Shown here piece after piece: positions 46,370-56,120 of a stretch of DNA of 64,000 bases. The notes below the pieces were generated by a model. It saw only the letters and a program-made list of their open reading frames with translations. It was not told the DNA's origin and ran no database searches. The stretch's first letter is position 1; every line of letters begins with the position of its first letter. The position numbers were made by a program, and so were the translations under genes. The DNA is from Aliarcobacter trophiarum LMG 25534 (GTDB lineage Bacteria > Campylobacterota > Campylobacteria > Campylobacterales > Arcobacteraceae), in contig NZ_CP031367.1 of NCBI RefSeq assembly GCF_003355515.1, positions 558,001-622,000 on the forward strand, read 5' to 3'.

Positions 46370-47392
46370 TTAATTTTTATTTGTTTCTTCCCACTTAATA
46401 AATTCATCACTAAAGTATACTATTCTTACTTTTTTAAACTCTCTACTTGAGTATAGAGCCATTTTATTTTTGTACTCTATAACCTTTGAGATATCATCTA
46501 TTGTTCTATTTGTCTCTTCTGTTGTTTTACCGTGAATCATTGTAAATAGATTATATTTCCAGTTTGGATATTGAGGTCGTAAATAACAGTGACTAACAGC
46601 ACTAAAAGAGGCCGCTTTTTCTCCTATACTTTGAGCATCTTTTTCTTCTATCTCCCAAACAACCATAGCATTTGCACTAAAACCTGCTTTTCTATGGTTT
46701 AGTATTGAAGCAAATCTTCTCATAACTCCTGAGTTTAAAAACTCTTGAACTACACCAAAAAGCTCTTCATAGCTAATATTTAACTCATCAATAATAAATT
46801 TAAATGGCTCACTTGTAAACTCTATATCTTTCTGTAAAAGCTTAATAAATCTATAGTGATACTCTTGTAACTCAAGAGATGTAAAGCTTTTTTTCACAAG
46901 CTCTTCTTGTTTTTCCTCTTTAGACGTAGTATCAAGTTTTACAGCAATTTTAAATAGTTTTAAAGTAGGAAGAACTATAAAATCTTTTGCTTTTGTCTTT
47001 TTTGCTAAAATCTCAATGCTTTTTTCTAAACCTAAAATTGAGTTTGGAGCAACAGCAATTGTAAACCAAATATTAAAAGAGTGGTTTCTCTCATAGTTGT
47101 GTGAGATACCAGGATGAGCATTTAATATTTTAACTGCTTCTTCTATATTTTCATTTGCTATTTCAAAAGCAACTAAAGAGGATTTATATCCTAATTTTTT
47201 TGTATCAAAAATAGCAGATGTTTGTCTTATAACTCCCTCTCTTTTTGCTTCATTTAAAATATCTAAAACTCTCTCTTCAGTTGTATGAAGCTCATTTGCA
47301 ATATCCAAAAAAGGCTTTTTTGTAAGAGGGAAGTTTTTTTGAATTCTTAGTAAAACCTCATTCTTAAGCTCTAATTGTACAGTTTGTGTCAT
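46370..47392 (-). CDS. Fused siroheme decarboxylase (NirDL/NirGH type)
   Basis: The 340-residue protein consists of two AsnC/Lrp-like halves. Half one is about 10-165 (helix-turn-helix ERVLDILNEAKREGVIRQTSAIFDTKKLGYK, split here as ERVLDILNEA / VIRQTSAIFD, then HNYERNHSFNIWF). Half two is about 175-335 (VMRRFASILNHRKAGF, HCYLRPQYPNWKYNLFTMIHG). The histidine-containing HNYER and HCYLRP blocks are those of siroheme decarboxylases, which make 12,18-didecarboxysiroheme for heme d1. In pseudomonads this activity needs separate NirD, L, G and H; here the two halves are one chain. Confidence 0.85.
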   Translation of the reverse strand: MTQTVQLELKNEVLLRIQKNFPLTKKPFLDIANELHTTEERVLDILNEAKREGVIRQTSAIFDTKKLGYKSSLVAFEIANENIEEAVKILNAHPGISHNYERNHSFNIWFTIAVAPNSILGLEKSIEILAKKTKAKDFIVLPTLKLFKIAVKLDTTSKEEKQEELVKKSFTSLELQEYHYRFIKLLQKDIEFTSEPFKFIIDELNISYEELFGVVQEFLNSGVMRRFASILNHRKAGFSANAMVVWEIEEKDAQSIGEKAASFSAVSHCYLRPQYPNWKYNLFTMIHGKTTEETNRTIDDISKVIEYKNKMALYSSREFKKVRIVYFSDEFIKWEETNKN

Positions 47393-47516
47393 CTATTTCT
47401 CTCCTGTTTGAAATTGGAAAAATTTTAACTTAATAATATTTTTTATAAATTGACTTAAATTAAGATAGAATGGTTTAAAATTTGCTAAAATAAACTATAT
47501 AAATAAAGGATTCTTT

Positions 47517-48092
47517 GTGACTTACTTTCCAGCTTTTTTGAAATTTGATGATAAAACTATTTTGATTGTTGGTGGTGGAAATATCGCTTTAGAAAAACTG
47601 GAACATCTTTTGAATTTTTCTTCAAATATTACTTTAATTGCAAAAAGTTTTAATGATAAAATTAAACTACTAATAGATGAAAAAAACCTTAAAGTTTTTC
47701 AAAAAGAGTATGAAAAAGGTGATGCAAAAGGTTACGATGTAGTTATTGCAGCAGTTGATGATTTCTCTTTGCAAGAGGAGATATATTTTGAAACAAGAGA
47801 GTATAAAACTCTTTGTAACTGTGTCGATTTACAACAATATTGTGATTTTATTTTCCCTTCATATATAAAAAGAGGGGATTTAACTATTGCAATTTCTACA
47901 AGTGGTAGCTCCCCTGCATTTGCAAAGAACTTTAAAATCTTTTTATCAAATTTAATTCCAGTAGGAGTTGAAGATTTCTTAAAAGAGTTAAGAGAGCTTA
48001 GAGATACGATGCCAAAAGGAAAACAAAGAATGCAATTTTTTGATAAGAAAGTGAAAGATTATATAAATTTATGGGAGAAAAAAGGTGAATAA
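47517..48092 (+). CDS. Precorrin-2 dehydrogenase / sirohydrochlorin ferrochelatase (Met8/CysG-N type)
   Basis: The 191-residue protein shows the NAD-binding VGGGNIALEKLEHLL, the catalytic-Asp region VIAAVDDFSLQEE and the family block DLTIAISTSGSSPAFAKNF. It converts precorrin-2 to sirohydrochlorin and probably inserts iron, giving siroheme for heme d1. The GTG start at 47517 has AAAGGA 6 bases upstream. It is divergent from the NirDL-type gene and overlaps the next gene by 8 bases. Confidence 0.9.
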   Translation: MTYFPAFLKFDDKTILIVGGGNIALEKLEHLLNFSSNITLIAKSFNDKIKLLIDEKNLKVFQKEYEKGDAKGYDVVIAAVDDFSLQEEIYFETREYKTLCNCVDLQQYCDFIFPSYIKRGDLTIAISTSGSSPAFAKNFKIFLSNLIPVGVEDFLKELRELRDTMPKGKQRMQFFDKKVKDYINLWEKKGE

Positions 48093-48456
48093 AAATATAT
48101 TAATGTTGGTATTGGTTGCCATCTTTTTTGTAGTTGGTTTTTTTGGATTTAAAAGTTCCTTACCAGAAGATAAAAATAAAAGAGTTTATTCTATTTTAGA
48201 AGAGTTTCTCCCTTATACTATAGAGAAAAGAACAGGTGGTTTAGCAATAGTTTATAAAGATGGAAGAGAGAAAGAGAAGCCAAAAAACTCTGAGATTTTT
48301 CATATAACTGATAGGCTTGATAAAGAGTGGGGGAAAGAGAGTTTAAGAGTAGATGGAAATACTTTAATAATTTTAGATAAAGATAAACAAGAGCTAAAAA
48401 GAGTAGAGTTAGATACTAAAGAACTCTCTTGGGTTAAAGAGTTTTTCGGGATTTAA
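48085..48456 (+). CDS. Hypothetical anchored periplasmic protein
   Basis: An N-terminal helix (about 4-22) is followed by 100 charged residues, likely in the periplasm. The GTG start overlaps the Met8-type gene by 8 bases (AAAAAAGGTG), so the gene is coupled to tetrapyrrole synthesis. Family not recognised. Confidence 0.6.
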   Translation: MNKNILMLVLVAIFFVVGFFGFKSSLPEDKNKRVYSILEEFLPYTIEKRTGGLAIVYKDGREKEKPKNSEIFHITDRLDKEWGKESLRVDGNTLIILDKDKQELKRVELDTKELSWVKEFFGI

Positions 48457-48470
48457 AATTAAAAGTCTTA

Positions 48471-48491
48471 AAGAGTAGGGTTCCTACTCTT
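48471..48491. terminator. Hairpin between convergent genes
   Basis: The stem AAGAGTAGG / CCTACTCTT with a 3-base loop overlaps the 3' end of cobA. On the minus strand it is followed by T-rich sequence, so it probably ends the long nor-nir-cobA transcript; on the plus strand the T run is missing. Confidence 0.7.
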
Positions 48492-49218
48492 CAAACCATT
48501 TTAAATCTTCTCTTAATTTTACAACTTCACCAACAACAATTATTGCGGGAGTTGGAATATCTTTTGCTTTTTCAACTATATCTTCTAAAGTCCCAACAAC
48601 AACTTTTTGCTCTTTTGTAGTTCCTCTTGATATAACAGCACATGGTGTAGAGCTAGGTTTACCAATTTTTATTAATTTTTTTGAGATTAATTTAATATTA
48701 TGAATTCCCATTAAAAAAACAATAGTTTCATCTGCTATAAAGCTCTCCCAATTTATTTGGCTATCTTTTTTATTTGGAGCTTCATGACCAGTTACTACTC
48801 TAAAAGAGCAAGTATATCCTCTATTTGTTACAGGAATTCCAGCATATGCTGGAACACTAATACTTGAAGTAATTCCTGGGATTATCTCAAATTTTATACC
48901 TCTATCTTTTAAGTAAAGAGCCTCTTCTCCTCCTCTTCCAAATACAAAAGGATCACCACCTTTTAATCGTACAACATTTTCATGTTTTAAAGCAGCTTGA
49001 TAGATAATCTCATTTATCTCATCTTGAGGAATTAAATGTTTTCCAAACTCTTTACCTACAAATTTAAAGACACAACTCTCTTTTGCCATTTTAAGAATTT
49101 CTGGGTTTGCTAATTTATCATAAATTATAATATCAGCCTCTTTTATAACTCTTACTGATTTTAAAGTCATAAGCTCTAAATCACCAGGTCCTGCTCCTGT
49201 TAAATATACTTTACTCAT
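48484..49218 (-). CDS. cobA: Uroporphyrinogen-III C-methyltransferase (SUMT)
   Basis: The 244-residue SAM-dependent methylase has VYLTGAGPGDLELMTLK, the VRLKGGDPFVFGRGGEE block and GITSSISVPAYAGIPVTNRG, all diagnostic of SUMT. It makes precorrin-2, the entry compound for siroheme and heme d1. It is the last gene of the nir run, 3 bases after nirF, and works with the Met8-type enzyme encoded nearby. Confidence 0.95.
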   Translation of the reverse strand: MSKVYLTGAGPGDLELMTLKSVRVIKEADIIIYDKLANPEILKMAKESCVFKFVGKEFGKHLIPQDEINEIIYQAALKHENVVRLKGGDPFVFGRGGEEALYLKDRGIKFEIIPGITSSISVPAYAGIPVTNRGYTCSFRVVTGHEAPNKKDSQINWESFIADETIVFLMGIHNIKLISKKLIKIGKPSSTPCAVISRGTTKEQKVVVGTLEDIVEKAKDIPTPAIIVVGEVVKLREDLKWFEE

Positions 49219-49221
49219 AAT

Positions 49222-50307
49222 TTATCTCTCCTCAAAAATAAATAAGCCAGATGGTTTTTTTATATCATTTATAGTTTTAATATTTTCCCACGATTTTGTA
49301 TCTAAGACTTCAACTTTATTTGAATCATTTACACTTACATATAGCTCATCTTTTTCATTTGACCATCTTACATGTAAAACTTTTCCATCAAATTTATACT
49401 CTTTTAGTTTTTTGTAAGTTTTAGTATCAAATATTTGTAAATATGGAAAATCTTCTCCAGAAAAAGTAACTGCTATAAAATCTTTATTTGGACTAAGGCT
49501 TGTAAAAACAGGCATTCCTTTTGTCTCAATAGTCTTTAAGAATTTAAAACTTTTATCATATACAAAAACTTTATTATCTCCAACAGCTGGAATAAAAGTC
49601 TCATTTTTACTTAAGCTCCAAAAACCAAAGTGAGGAACTTTTAAAACCTGTTTTTTATTATCCCCCAAAAAAACATCAATTTTTTTGTACTCCATTTTAT
49701 TTAAATCAACAACTCCAAAGTGTGGAGAGTTGAAAAAGCCCATAATATAAGTTTCATCTTGAATCATTGCATCAAAAGGAACTTCTCCTACATCTTTAAA
49801 CTCTTTTTCTAATACAAAGTTAGGCTCTTTTAAGCCACTATTTAAATCTTTATAAACACTAATTATATCACTATCCATTTGAGAAAAAATCATCTGGTTT
49901 TTGTATAGTTTAATTCCTACATTTCTTGAGTTTGTAATAATCTTTTTAATAGGTTTTAAATCTTTTGTTAAAACATCAACACTTTTATCATCATAGTTTG
50001 CAACAGCTACAAAATGTTCAGCTATCTCAAATCCTATTGCACTTTTACTTGTTTTATATTCAGCCAAGATTTTTTCACTTCTTGGATCGAATTTAATTAC
50101 ATATCCATCTCTTGAAATTGCATAGCCTTCATCTTTATAAAATTTTACAACGCCATGGTTCATATTTCTAAAGTTAAGAATTCTACTTTTAAACTTATCA
50201 TTTTCAATCACAGCTAAACTAGAACTTTCTCTCTCAACTACAAAAAGCTTTTCACTAGCAAATAGACTACTTGCAAGTGTAATACTTAAAACTATTTTTT
50301 TAAACAT
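49222..50307 (-). CDS. nirF: NirF, heme d1 biosynthesis protein
   Basis: From ATG 50307 (GGGG 6 bases upstream) the protein has 361 residues with a signal peptide (MFKKIVLSITLASSLFASEK). A d1-type eight-bladed beta-propeller follows, with no heme c site. VPHFGFWSLS and EVPFDAMIQDETYIMGFF match NirF, which holds a heme d1 precursor in the periplasm. The frame to 50361 overlaps nirJ and has no ribosome site. Confidence 0.9.
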   Translation of the reverse strand: MFKKIVLSITLASSLFASEKLFVVERESSSLAVIENDKFKSRILNFRNMNHGVVKFYKDEGYAISRDGYVIKFDPRSEKILAEYKTSKSAIGFEIAEHFVAVANYDDKSVDVLTKDLKPIKKIITNSRNVGIKLYKNQMIFSQMDSDIISVYKDLNSGLKEPNFVLEKEFKDVGEVPFDAMIQDETYIMGFFNSPHFGVVDLNKMEYKKIDVFLGDNKKQVLKVPHFGFWSLSKNETFIPAVGDNKVFVYDKSFKFLKTIETKGMPVFTSLSPNKDFIAVTFSGEDFPYLQIFDTKTYKKLKEYKFDGKVLHVRWSNEKDELYVSVNDSNKVEVLDTKSWENIKTINDIKKPSGLFIFEER

Positions 50308-50309
50308 TT

Positions 50310-51431
50310 TTACCCCTTTATCTCTTCTAAAGTCAAATAACAAGAGGGATCCTCTTCCCATAAATCACCACTTATTGCATAAGCTCTACTTCTTGAGCCA
50401 CCATTACAAATATCAAGATATTTGCAATCTTCGCACTTTCCTTTTAACTTTCTTGGAAACTCTCTAAGTTTTACTAGAAGTTCATTACTCTTATCTAACC
50501 AAACTTTATCAAAATCTTTTTCTAAATAGTTTCCAATAATTTTAGGAAAGAATGGATCAGGTTTTACAAAACCATTCCAATCCATATTTCCTAATCTTTT
50601 TCCAGCACTATTCCCACCCCATGATTTAAGTCTTTGTTTAAGTGGTTCTACAAAATCTGGATATTTTTCTTCAAACTCTTTTAGAAGCATTATTGCATCC
50701 ATCTCCATATTTCCAGTTACTATATCTATATCTTTTTTGTTTTCGTAGTAGTAAAATGCTTTTTTTATCATAAAATCTACATACTCTTTTCTTTTTTCTT
50801 TGCTAATATCAATCTTAAGGTTCTCTTCTCCTCGTCCTGAATATACAAGATGAGAAATATAAATTTTATTTACATTTAACTCTTCTGATAGTTTGAAAAT
50901 ATCATAAAAACTACTTTCAGTCTCTTTTGTAATTGTAAATCTAATACCAGCATTTCCACCCATATTCTGAATGATTTTTATTGCATTTATACTTCTATCA
51001 TAAGAGCCTTTTTGTCCTCTAAAATAGTCGTGAACTTCTCCTATTCCATCTATTGAAATTCCAATATAATTAAATGTATCAATAATTTTTTGTGCATTCT
51101 TTTCTGTAATATATGTACCATTTGTAGATAGATAAGTCATGATTTTGTTATCTTTCATAGCTTGTGCTATTTCAAATATATCTTTTCTTAAAAGAGGCTC
51201 ACCTCCACTAAATATTACAAAATTCACACCTGCAGTTTTAAGTTTTGGAATAGTATCTAAGATATCTTTCAATGCTAAAGTCTCTTTTTCATTTGCACTA
51301 GCTTTACTATAGCAGTGATGACAAAGAAGATTACATCTATTTGTCATATTCCAAATAATAATACTTCCATCTAAACTTCTACTTTTTTGATTCTCTAAAG
51401 TTGATTTTATTAAGTTTGATAATCTAAACAC
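50310..51431 (-). CDS. nirJ: NirJ, radical SAM enzyme of heme d1 synthesis
   Basis: The radical SAM protein of 373 residues has the CxxxCxxC motif CNLLCHHC near 33-40, FSGGEPLL, and a C-terminal SPASM-like cysteine set (CEDCKYLDICNGG ... C). NirJ installs the two keto groups on didecarboxysiroheme. It overlaps the cytochrome c gene by one base (TAATG) and ends 2 bases before the nirF start. Confidence 0.92.
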   Translation of the reverse strand: MFRLSNLIKSTLENQKSRSLDGSIIIWNMTNRCNLLCHHCYSKASANEKETLALKDILDTIPKLKTAGVNFVIFSGGEPLLRKDIFEIAQAMKDNKIMTYLSTNGTYITEKNAQKIIDTFNYIGISIDGIGEVHDYFRGQKGSYDRSINAIKIIQNMGGNAGIRFTITKETESSFYDIFKLSEELNVNKIYISHLVYSGRGEENLKIDISKEKRKEYVDFMIKKAFYYYENKKDIDIVTGNMEMDAIMLLKEFEEKYPDFVEPLKQRLKSWGGNSAGKRLGNMDWNGFVKPDPFFPKIIGNYLEKDFDKVWLDKSNELLVKLREFPRKLKGKCEDCKYLDICNGGSRSRAYAISGDLWEEDPSCYLTLEEIKG

Positions 51432-51739
51432 TATTTATCCTTAAAACTTAAAATAAAATCTGTTAACTCTTGAAGTTCTTTTGCATTTAGTTGAGGAAAC
51501 GGAGGCATTATACTTCTTTTGTAACCCAAAGCTTCATAATTACTTTTTGGATTTACTATGTGAGCAATTATTTGCCCACTATCTCTTTTGTTAGCAATTT
51601 CACTAAATGATGGACCAAATGCTAATGAAGTTTCATGATGACAACCCCAACAATATTTCTTAAAAAGCTTCTCTCCATCTTTTTGTGAAGCTTGTAGATT
51701 TATACCAATTAATATAATTAATACAAATAGATATCTCAC
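51431..51739 (-). CDS. Small periplasmic cytochrome c
   Basis: A signal peptide (MRYLFVLIILIGINLQAS) and one heme c site (YCWGCHHE), with a methionine ligand likely in KRSIMPPFPQL, make a 102-residue class I cytochrome. Its position in the nir run suggests NirC or the electron donor of NirS. Confidence 0.88.
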   Translation of the reverse strand: MRYLFVLIILIGINLQASQKDGEKLFKKYCWGCHHETSLAFGPSFSEIANKRDSGQIIAHIVNPKSNYEALGYKRSIMPPFPQLNAKELQELTDFILSFKDK

Positions 51740-51763
51740 AATAAACCCCCTTTTAAAGCAAAA

Positions 51764-52561
51764 CTATTTAATAATAATATTTGCTTGTTGTTTTATACTT
51801 TTTATTCTTTCATCAATTATAGTTTGGAACTTATCCATTCTAATTTGATTTTCAATATTACTATAAACTTGTTCCAATTTAATTGTTAAAGGCTCTTGAA
51901 TTTCATCTAAAAAAATGATATGGTAACCAAACATTGATTTTACTGGTTCTTTTGTAAATTCTTGAGGGCTTAAATTATTTGATGCCTCCCAAAATTCATT
52001 TATCATATCGCCTTCTTTAAACCAACCAATATCTCCACCACTATCTCTTGAACCATCAATAGAGTTTTTACTAGCAAGTTCTACAAATGTAAGCTCTTTA
52101 TTTTTAGATTTTTCAAGCTCTTTTATAATGTTTGAAGCTGTTTTTATATCTTCTACCAAAATATGTCTAGCTTTTAATTTTTTATCTTGTTTAAACTCAT
52201 ATAGATGTGAATTATAGTAGTTTTCAACTTCATTTTTTGGAACTTTTATTTTAGAAAACTCACTTTTCATAAGAAATTCTACCATTAGTGAATTTTTTAG
52301 CTCTTCTAAAGTATTTTTAAACTCTTTTGAACTATCAATCTTCTCTTTTTGTGCCTCTTGAATTAGAAGAGTCTTTTCTACTGTTTGATGAAGAGCTAAA
52401 TTTTGCGCTTTACTATCTAATTGCATATAGTCTTTATCTTGATTTGTTGCTTTTAAAAAGTTGTTAACATCTTCCATACTAATCTCTTGTTTGTTTACTG
52501 TTGCTAAAATTTGAGCATTTAAGCTAAGAGCTAAAACAAATATCGTTATTAAAAATTTCAT
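51764..52561 (-). CDS. Parvulin-type periplasmic PPIase (SurA/PEB4-like)
   Basis: A signal peptide (MKFLITIFVLALSLNAQ) is followed by an N-terminal helical chaperone part (20-120) and a parvulin domain (about 130-225) with KARHILVEDI, GGDIGWFKEGDM and FGYHIIFLDE. It is similar in layout to Campylobacter PEB4. A PPIase inside the nir run may help fold the large cd1 proteins; this is inferred from context. Confidence 0.85.
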   Translation of the reverse strand: MKFLITIFVLALSLNAQILATVNKQEISMEDVNNFLKATNQDKDYMQLDSKAQNLALHQTVEKTLLIQEAQKEKIDSSKEFKNTLEELKNSLMVEFLMKSEFSKIKVPKNEVENYYNSHLYEFKQDKKLKARHILVEDIKTASNIIKELEKSKNKELTFVELASKNSIDGSRDSGGDIGWFKEGDMINEFWEASNNLSPQEFTKEPVKSMFGYHIIFLDEIQEPLTIKLEQVYSNIENQIRMDKFQTIIDERIKSIKQQANIIIK

Positions 52562-52569
52562 ATTTTTCC

Positions 52570-54144
52570 TTATTTTATAGTTTTTTCAAAATCTTCAAAA
52601 CTTTTCTTCTCATAAGAGTTAAATTTTGATGTATCACAAGGAAGTTTGCTATTGCACTTTTCTTTAAAAATATCCATACCAAAAAGTCTTGGATAAAACT
52701 CTCTATTTTTGTTTATAAAATTATATTTTCCAACAGGTACATTTGCAGGATAAGATGCTAATTCTTTAAAGCTATCTGTGTCAATAACAATAATCTCACC
52801 ATCATTTTCATAGATACTTAAATATGCATATTTTCCATCACCACTATACTCTGTATGAATATATTTTTTACCAACTCTTGGAGTTATTATCTTTTGACTA
52901 TAATCTTTTTTATCTACTAAAAAGAGTTTGTCAGTTCCATTATCAGCCCATAAATATGGTGTATAAGGATGGGTTTTTACAAAAAAACCATCTCCTCCAA
53001 TTTCAACTTTTTTTACAAATTCCCAATCATACATCTTCCAAACTGTAATATATGGTTTTTTAATATGTGGAGTTGCAAAGTAGAAATTTCCATCTTTATA
53101 CCAATATGTTGCAGAGAAAAGGTGTGGCATCCCTTTCATCTCATGTTCAAAAACAACATTTAAAGTATCAATTTCATAGACTCTTAAAACATCTCCACCT
53201 CTTGCTGTTGCAATTATAAACTTATCAAAAGGGTCTATAAAAAAATCTTCTATAGGCTCTTTTATATCTGTATATGTTATTTTAAATGTTTTTGTATCAA
53301 CTTTTCCTATTTTTGCTTTATCTCTAAAAGTAAATATTGCCTCGTCTTTTGTATAAAACTCATATAAAGCTGAAACTTTCCCATCTAAATTTATTATCTC
53401 TTTTGCCTCCATTGTTTTTGGATTCATAACCACCATTTGTTCAGGTAAAAGACAAGTTGCAAAGAGATTTTGCTCATCACGACTCAAAGAGATATTTCGT
53501 AAATTTATACAGGCTCTTGTTTTGTTCATTCTTTGCCCAGATTCAAGTGAGTAGTTTTGAACCCAACCATCTCTTGTTGGAACATAAATATTTTTTGCAT
53601 CCATTGTAAATTTTATTCCACCGTGGATATTATTTAGTGGAAATTTACTTAATATTCTTGTATCTTCCATAATCCAAGTTTGATTACCTTCTCTTTCTAC
53701 AACAGGTAAAATCTGCTCTTTATCTTTTATTTTAAGAGGATTTACTGGATCCTTAAAAGATGTTATTGATTTGTTTATATCATTTAAATCCCAAGAAAAA
53801 TTATCTTCCACAGGAGATTGTATATATCTTGCTATTTGATGCAGTTCATAAAGAGATAAAAAATCATATTTTGGCATAAGAGTTTGAGGAAATCCATCTT
53901 TTATCTTTTGTGCCAAATCTTTTTCTATATATTTTTTAGTATTAGCTGGAAGTAGTGGAGGTCCATCTATTCCAACTCTTTTTTCGTGGTGACAAGATGC
54001 ACAATATTTATTATACAGCTCTTTCCCTATCTCTTTTTTAGGCAATGCCTCAACCATATGCCCTGCGGCTCCATCTATCGCAGCATTAGCATTACTTAAA
54101 AAAAAGATTGCACAGATTATTGATATTTTGTTTATTAGTTTCAT
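52570..54144 (-). CDS. nirN: NirN-like cytochrome c / d1-propeller protein
   Basis: The 524-residue exported protein has a single heme c site (YCASCHHEK) at about 48-52 and a d1-type propeller from about 130. It is related to NirS but shorter and lacks NirS's MTAANARDM block. It fits NirN, which performs the last step of heme d1 synthesis (dihydro-d1 to d1) and delivers it to NirS. It follows nirS directly, 67 bases away. Confidence 0.8.
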   Translation of the reverse strand: MKLINKISIICAIFFLSNANAAIDGAAGHMVEALPKKEIGKELYNKYCASCHHEKRVGIDGPPLLPANTKKYIEKDLAQKIKDGFPQTLMPKYDFLSLYELHQIARYIQSPVEDNFSWDLNDINKSITSFKDPVNPLKIKDKEQILPVVEREGNQTWIMEDTRILSKFPLNNIHGGIKFTMDAKNIYVPTRDGWVQNYSLESGQRMNKTRACINLRNISLSRDEQNLFATCLLPEQMVVMNPKTMEAKEIINLDGKVSALYEFYTKDEAIFTFRDKAKIGKVDTKTFKITYTDIKEPIEDFFIDPFDKFIIATARGGDVLRVYEIDTLNVVFEHEMKGMPHLFSATYWYKDGNFYFATPHIKKPYITVWKMYDWEFVKKVEIGGDGFFVKTHPYTPYLWADNGTDKLFLVDKKDYSQKIITPRVGKKYIHTEYSGDGKYAYLSIYENDGEIIVIDTDSFKELASYPANVPVGKYNFINKNREFYPRLFGMDIFKEKCNSKLPCDTSKFNSYEKKSFEDFEKTIK

Positions 54145-54211
54145 AAAAAAGCCCCTGAATTATTGAATAAAGAAAATAGAAATATCAAGCCCTAAGGCTT
54201 GATATAGTTTT

Positions 54212-55864
54212 TTAATAAACGTCTTTCATTGTATTTGTAACGTTAAATTTACCAGTTGGAGTTTTAAGTCTAGGATCTTCTATTACAGATTTAAGTTCTA
54301 ATGTTTTTGCATCATAAACTAAAATTGCAGTAGCAACCTCTTTATTTCCCCAAATACTTGTCCAAACTTCTGTACCATCAGCATTAAATTCAAAATGAAC
54401 AGGTCCTCTTGATTCAATTGTTTTATCTCCTACTTTTACAGTTGGTAGATATTTTTCAGGTATCTCGATAGTTTTTACAACTTCTAGTTTGTTTTTATCA
54501 ATTGCATAGAATGATGTTTGTAATTTTCTATCTGGATTAACTGGTCTATCAGCTAAGATATATGGTGAATTTGGATGTCCTTTTACAAAAAGATTTCCTC
54601 CACCCTCTCCAGGTAGTTGAATTTTTTTAACAACTTTCCAAGCATTTTTTGGATGTTTTTTAGGATCCGTTCCAATGAAGATTATATCATTTGAACCAAT
54701 GTGTCCAGATGCCCAAAGTGGTCCATATGTTGGGTGATCAACATTTGCTCCTCTTCCTGGATGTGGTTTGTTACCTTGAGATGGAATATTAGCAACTAAT
54801 TTTCCTTCTTTTGTATCAATAACAGAAATCATATCTCTAGCATTTGCAGCAGTCATAAAATATCTTTTTGATAAATCCCAACCACCATCGTGTAAGAATC
54901 TTTCAGCTTCAACCATTGTAACTTTTGGATTTTTAACATTTGAGTAGTCATATAACCAAACTTGACCAGTCTCTTTAATATTAATAATCCACTCAGGTTT
55001 ATCGTGTGATGCAATAATAGCAGCAACTCTAGCTTCTCTTGTATACTCATTTGTATCATAAGTATAGCTTCCTGTTGAAACTATTTTTAATGGATCAAGA
55101 GTATCAGCTTCTAGTGTTACAATTGAAGGTGGCCAGTAACAACCAACAACCGCATATTTATCAAGATAATCTTTATGTTTTGATGTATCAATTGCTCTAG
55201 CATCGTTACAAACTTGAATTTCAGCAACGTTTTTAGGCTCTTTCATCCACATATCAATCATAGATGCTTTTCCATCTCTACCAATAACATACATATATCT
55301 TCCACTAGCACCTGTTCTTGTGATATGTGTAGCAAATCCAGATGGAACAACAGATTTAATCTCTTTTGTTTTACCATCAATAATAGCAATTTGTCCAACA
55401 TCTCTCAAGATTACTGAGAAATAATCTTTCCAGTTTTCAGCACCAGCTTCTGGTTTTTTTGGTCTATCCTTTACAGGAATTAAAACTTTATGAGATTTTT
55501 TCATATCAGCAATAGATTTTTCAGGTGGAGTTTGAGCCTCTACTTGAATATATTTTGCCATAAGTTCTGTTTGAGCCTCTGTTAATTCACCAGATTTTCC
55601 CCAGTCAGGCATTCCACCTGGAGTTCCTTCATGAATTATTGTTTTTAGAAACTCTGTACCTCTAGTTTTCATCTCTTTTGCTTCAAGAGTTGGTCCTAGT
55701 GCACCTTTTCTAAGCATTCCATGACAACCAGCACATCTATCAAAATATACTTGGTTTGCATCTTTCATTTGAGCTTCAGAAAGAGTAATCTCTTCAGCCA
55801 TAGAAACACTTGACATACCTAAGCTAGCAATTGCTACCATACTTAAAACTTTTGTTAATTTCAT
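54212..55864 (-). CDS. nirS: Cytochrome cd1 nitrite reductase NirS
   Basis: From ATG 55864 (GGGAGA 6 bases upstream) the 550-residue protein has a signal peptide (SMVAIASLGMSSVSMAEE). A heme c domain (RCAGCHGMLRKG, with MPDWGKSGELTEAQ) and the eight-bladed d1 propeller follow. The active-site histidine regions are NKPHPGRGANVDHPTYG and FVKGHPNSPYILADRPV. It reduces nitrite to nitric oxide in the periplasm; NorBC, encoded upstream, removes the NO. The longer frame to 55897 has no ribosome site. Confidence 0.96.
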   Translation of the reverse strand: MKLTKVLSMVAIASLGMSSVSMAEEITLSEAQMKDANQVYFDRCAGCHGMLRKGALGPTLEAKEMKTRGTEFLKTIIHEGTPGGMPDWGKSGELTEAQTELMAKYIQVEAQTPPEKSIADMKKSHKVLIPVKDRPKKPEAGAENWKDYFSVILRDVGQIAIIDGKTKEIKSVVPSGFATHITRTGASGRYMYVIGRDGKASMIDMWMKEPKNVAEIQVCNDARAIDTSKHKDYLDKYAVVGCYWPPSIVTLEADTLDPLKIVSTGSYTYDTNEYTREARVAAIIASHDKPEWIINIKETGQVWLYDYSNVKNPKVTMVEAERFLHDGGWDLSKRYFMTAANARDMISVIDTKEGKLVANIPSQGNKPHPGRGANVDHPTYGPLWASGHIGSNDIIFIGTDPKKHPKNAWKVVKKIQLPGEGGGNLFVKGHPNSPYILADRPVNPDRKLQTSFYAIDKNKLEVVKTIEIPEKYLPTVKVGDKTIESRGPVHFEFNADGTEVWTSIWGNKEVATAILVYDAKTLELKSVIEDPRLKTPTGKFNVTNTMKDVY

Positions 55865-55953
55865 CTTTTTCTCCCTTTTAATAAAATAGATATACAACCA
55901 AACAAATGTTTAGCAAGTTTTATAGTGCTTTACCACTATAAAACTTTGCTTAC

Positions 55954-56106
55954 TTATTTCTCACTCTCTAACCTTTTCTTCTCTTGTTTATATATAAAAA
56001 ACATTGGAAGAACTATAGCACCGTGTAAAAATAGTGTCAAAGTCATAGGACCTTGATTTAACCATCCAAAGAAACTAGGCACAATGTCCGTAAATTCTGA
56101 AAACAT
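55954..56106 (-). CDS. 50-residue single-pass membrane protein between norB and nirS
   Basis: A very strong ribosome site (AAGGAGG, 6 bases before ATG 56106) begins this short frame. It codes MFSEFTDIVPSFFGWLNQG, a membrane helix (about 20-38, MTLTLFLHGAIVLPMFFIY) and a charged tail ending KRLESEK. It is encoded 15 bases after norB and 90 before nirS in the same run. It could be a small subunit or assembly factor for the NO reductase. Family not recognised. Confidence 0.7.
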   Translation of the reverse strand: MFSEFTDIVPSFFGWLNQGPMTLTLFLHGAIVLPMFFIYKQEKKRLESEK

Positions 56107-56120
56107 AATCAACCTCCTTT

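Noticed and set aside
47450-47463. Second FNR-like site TTGACTTAAATTAA between the NirDL-type and Met8-type genes
   Set aside because: One half-site is imperfect (ATTAA) and no -10 box stands at a suitable distance; such matches are common in AT-rich DNA.
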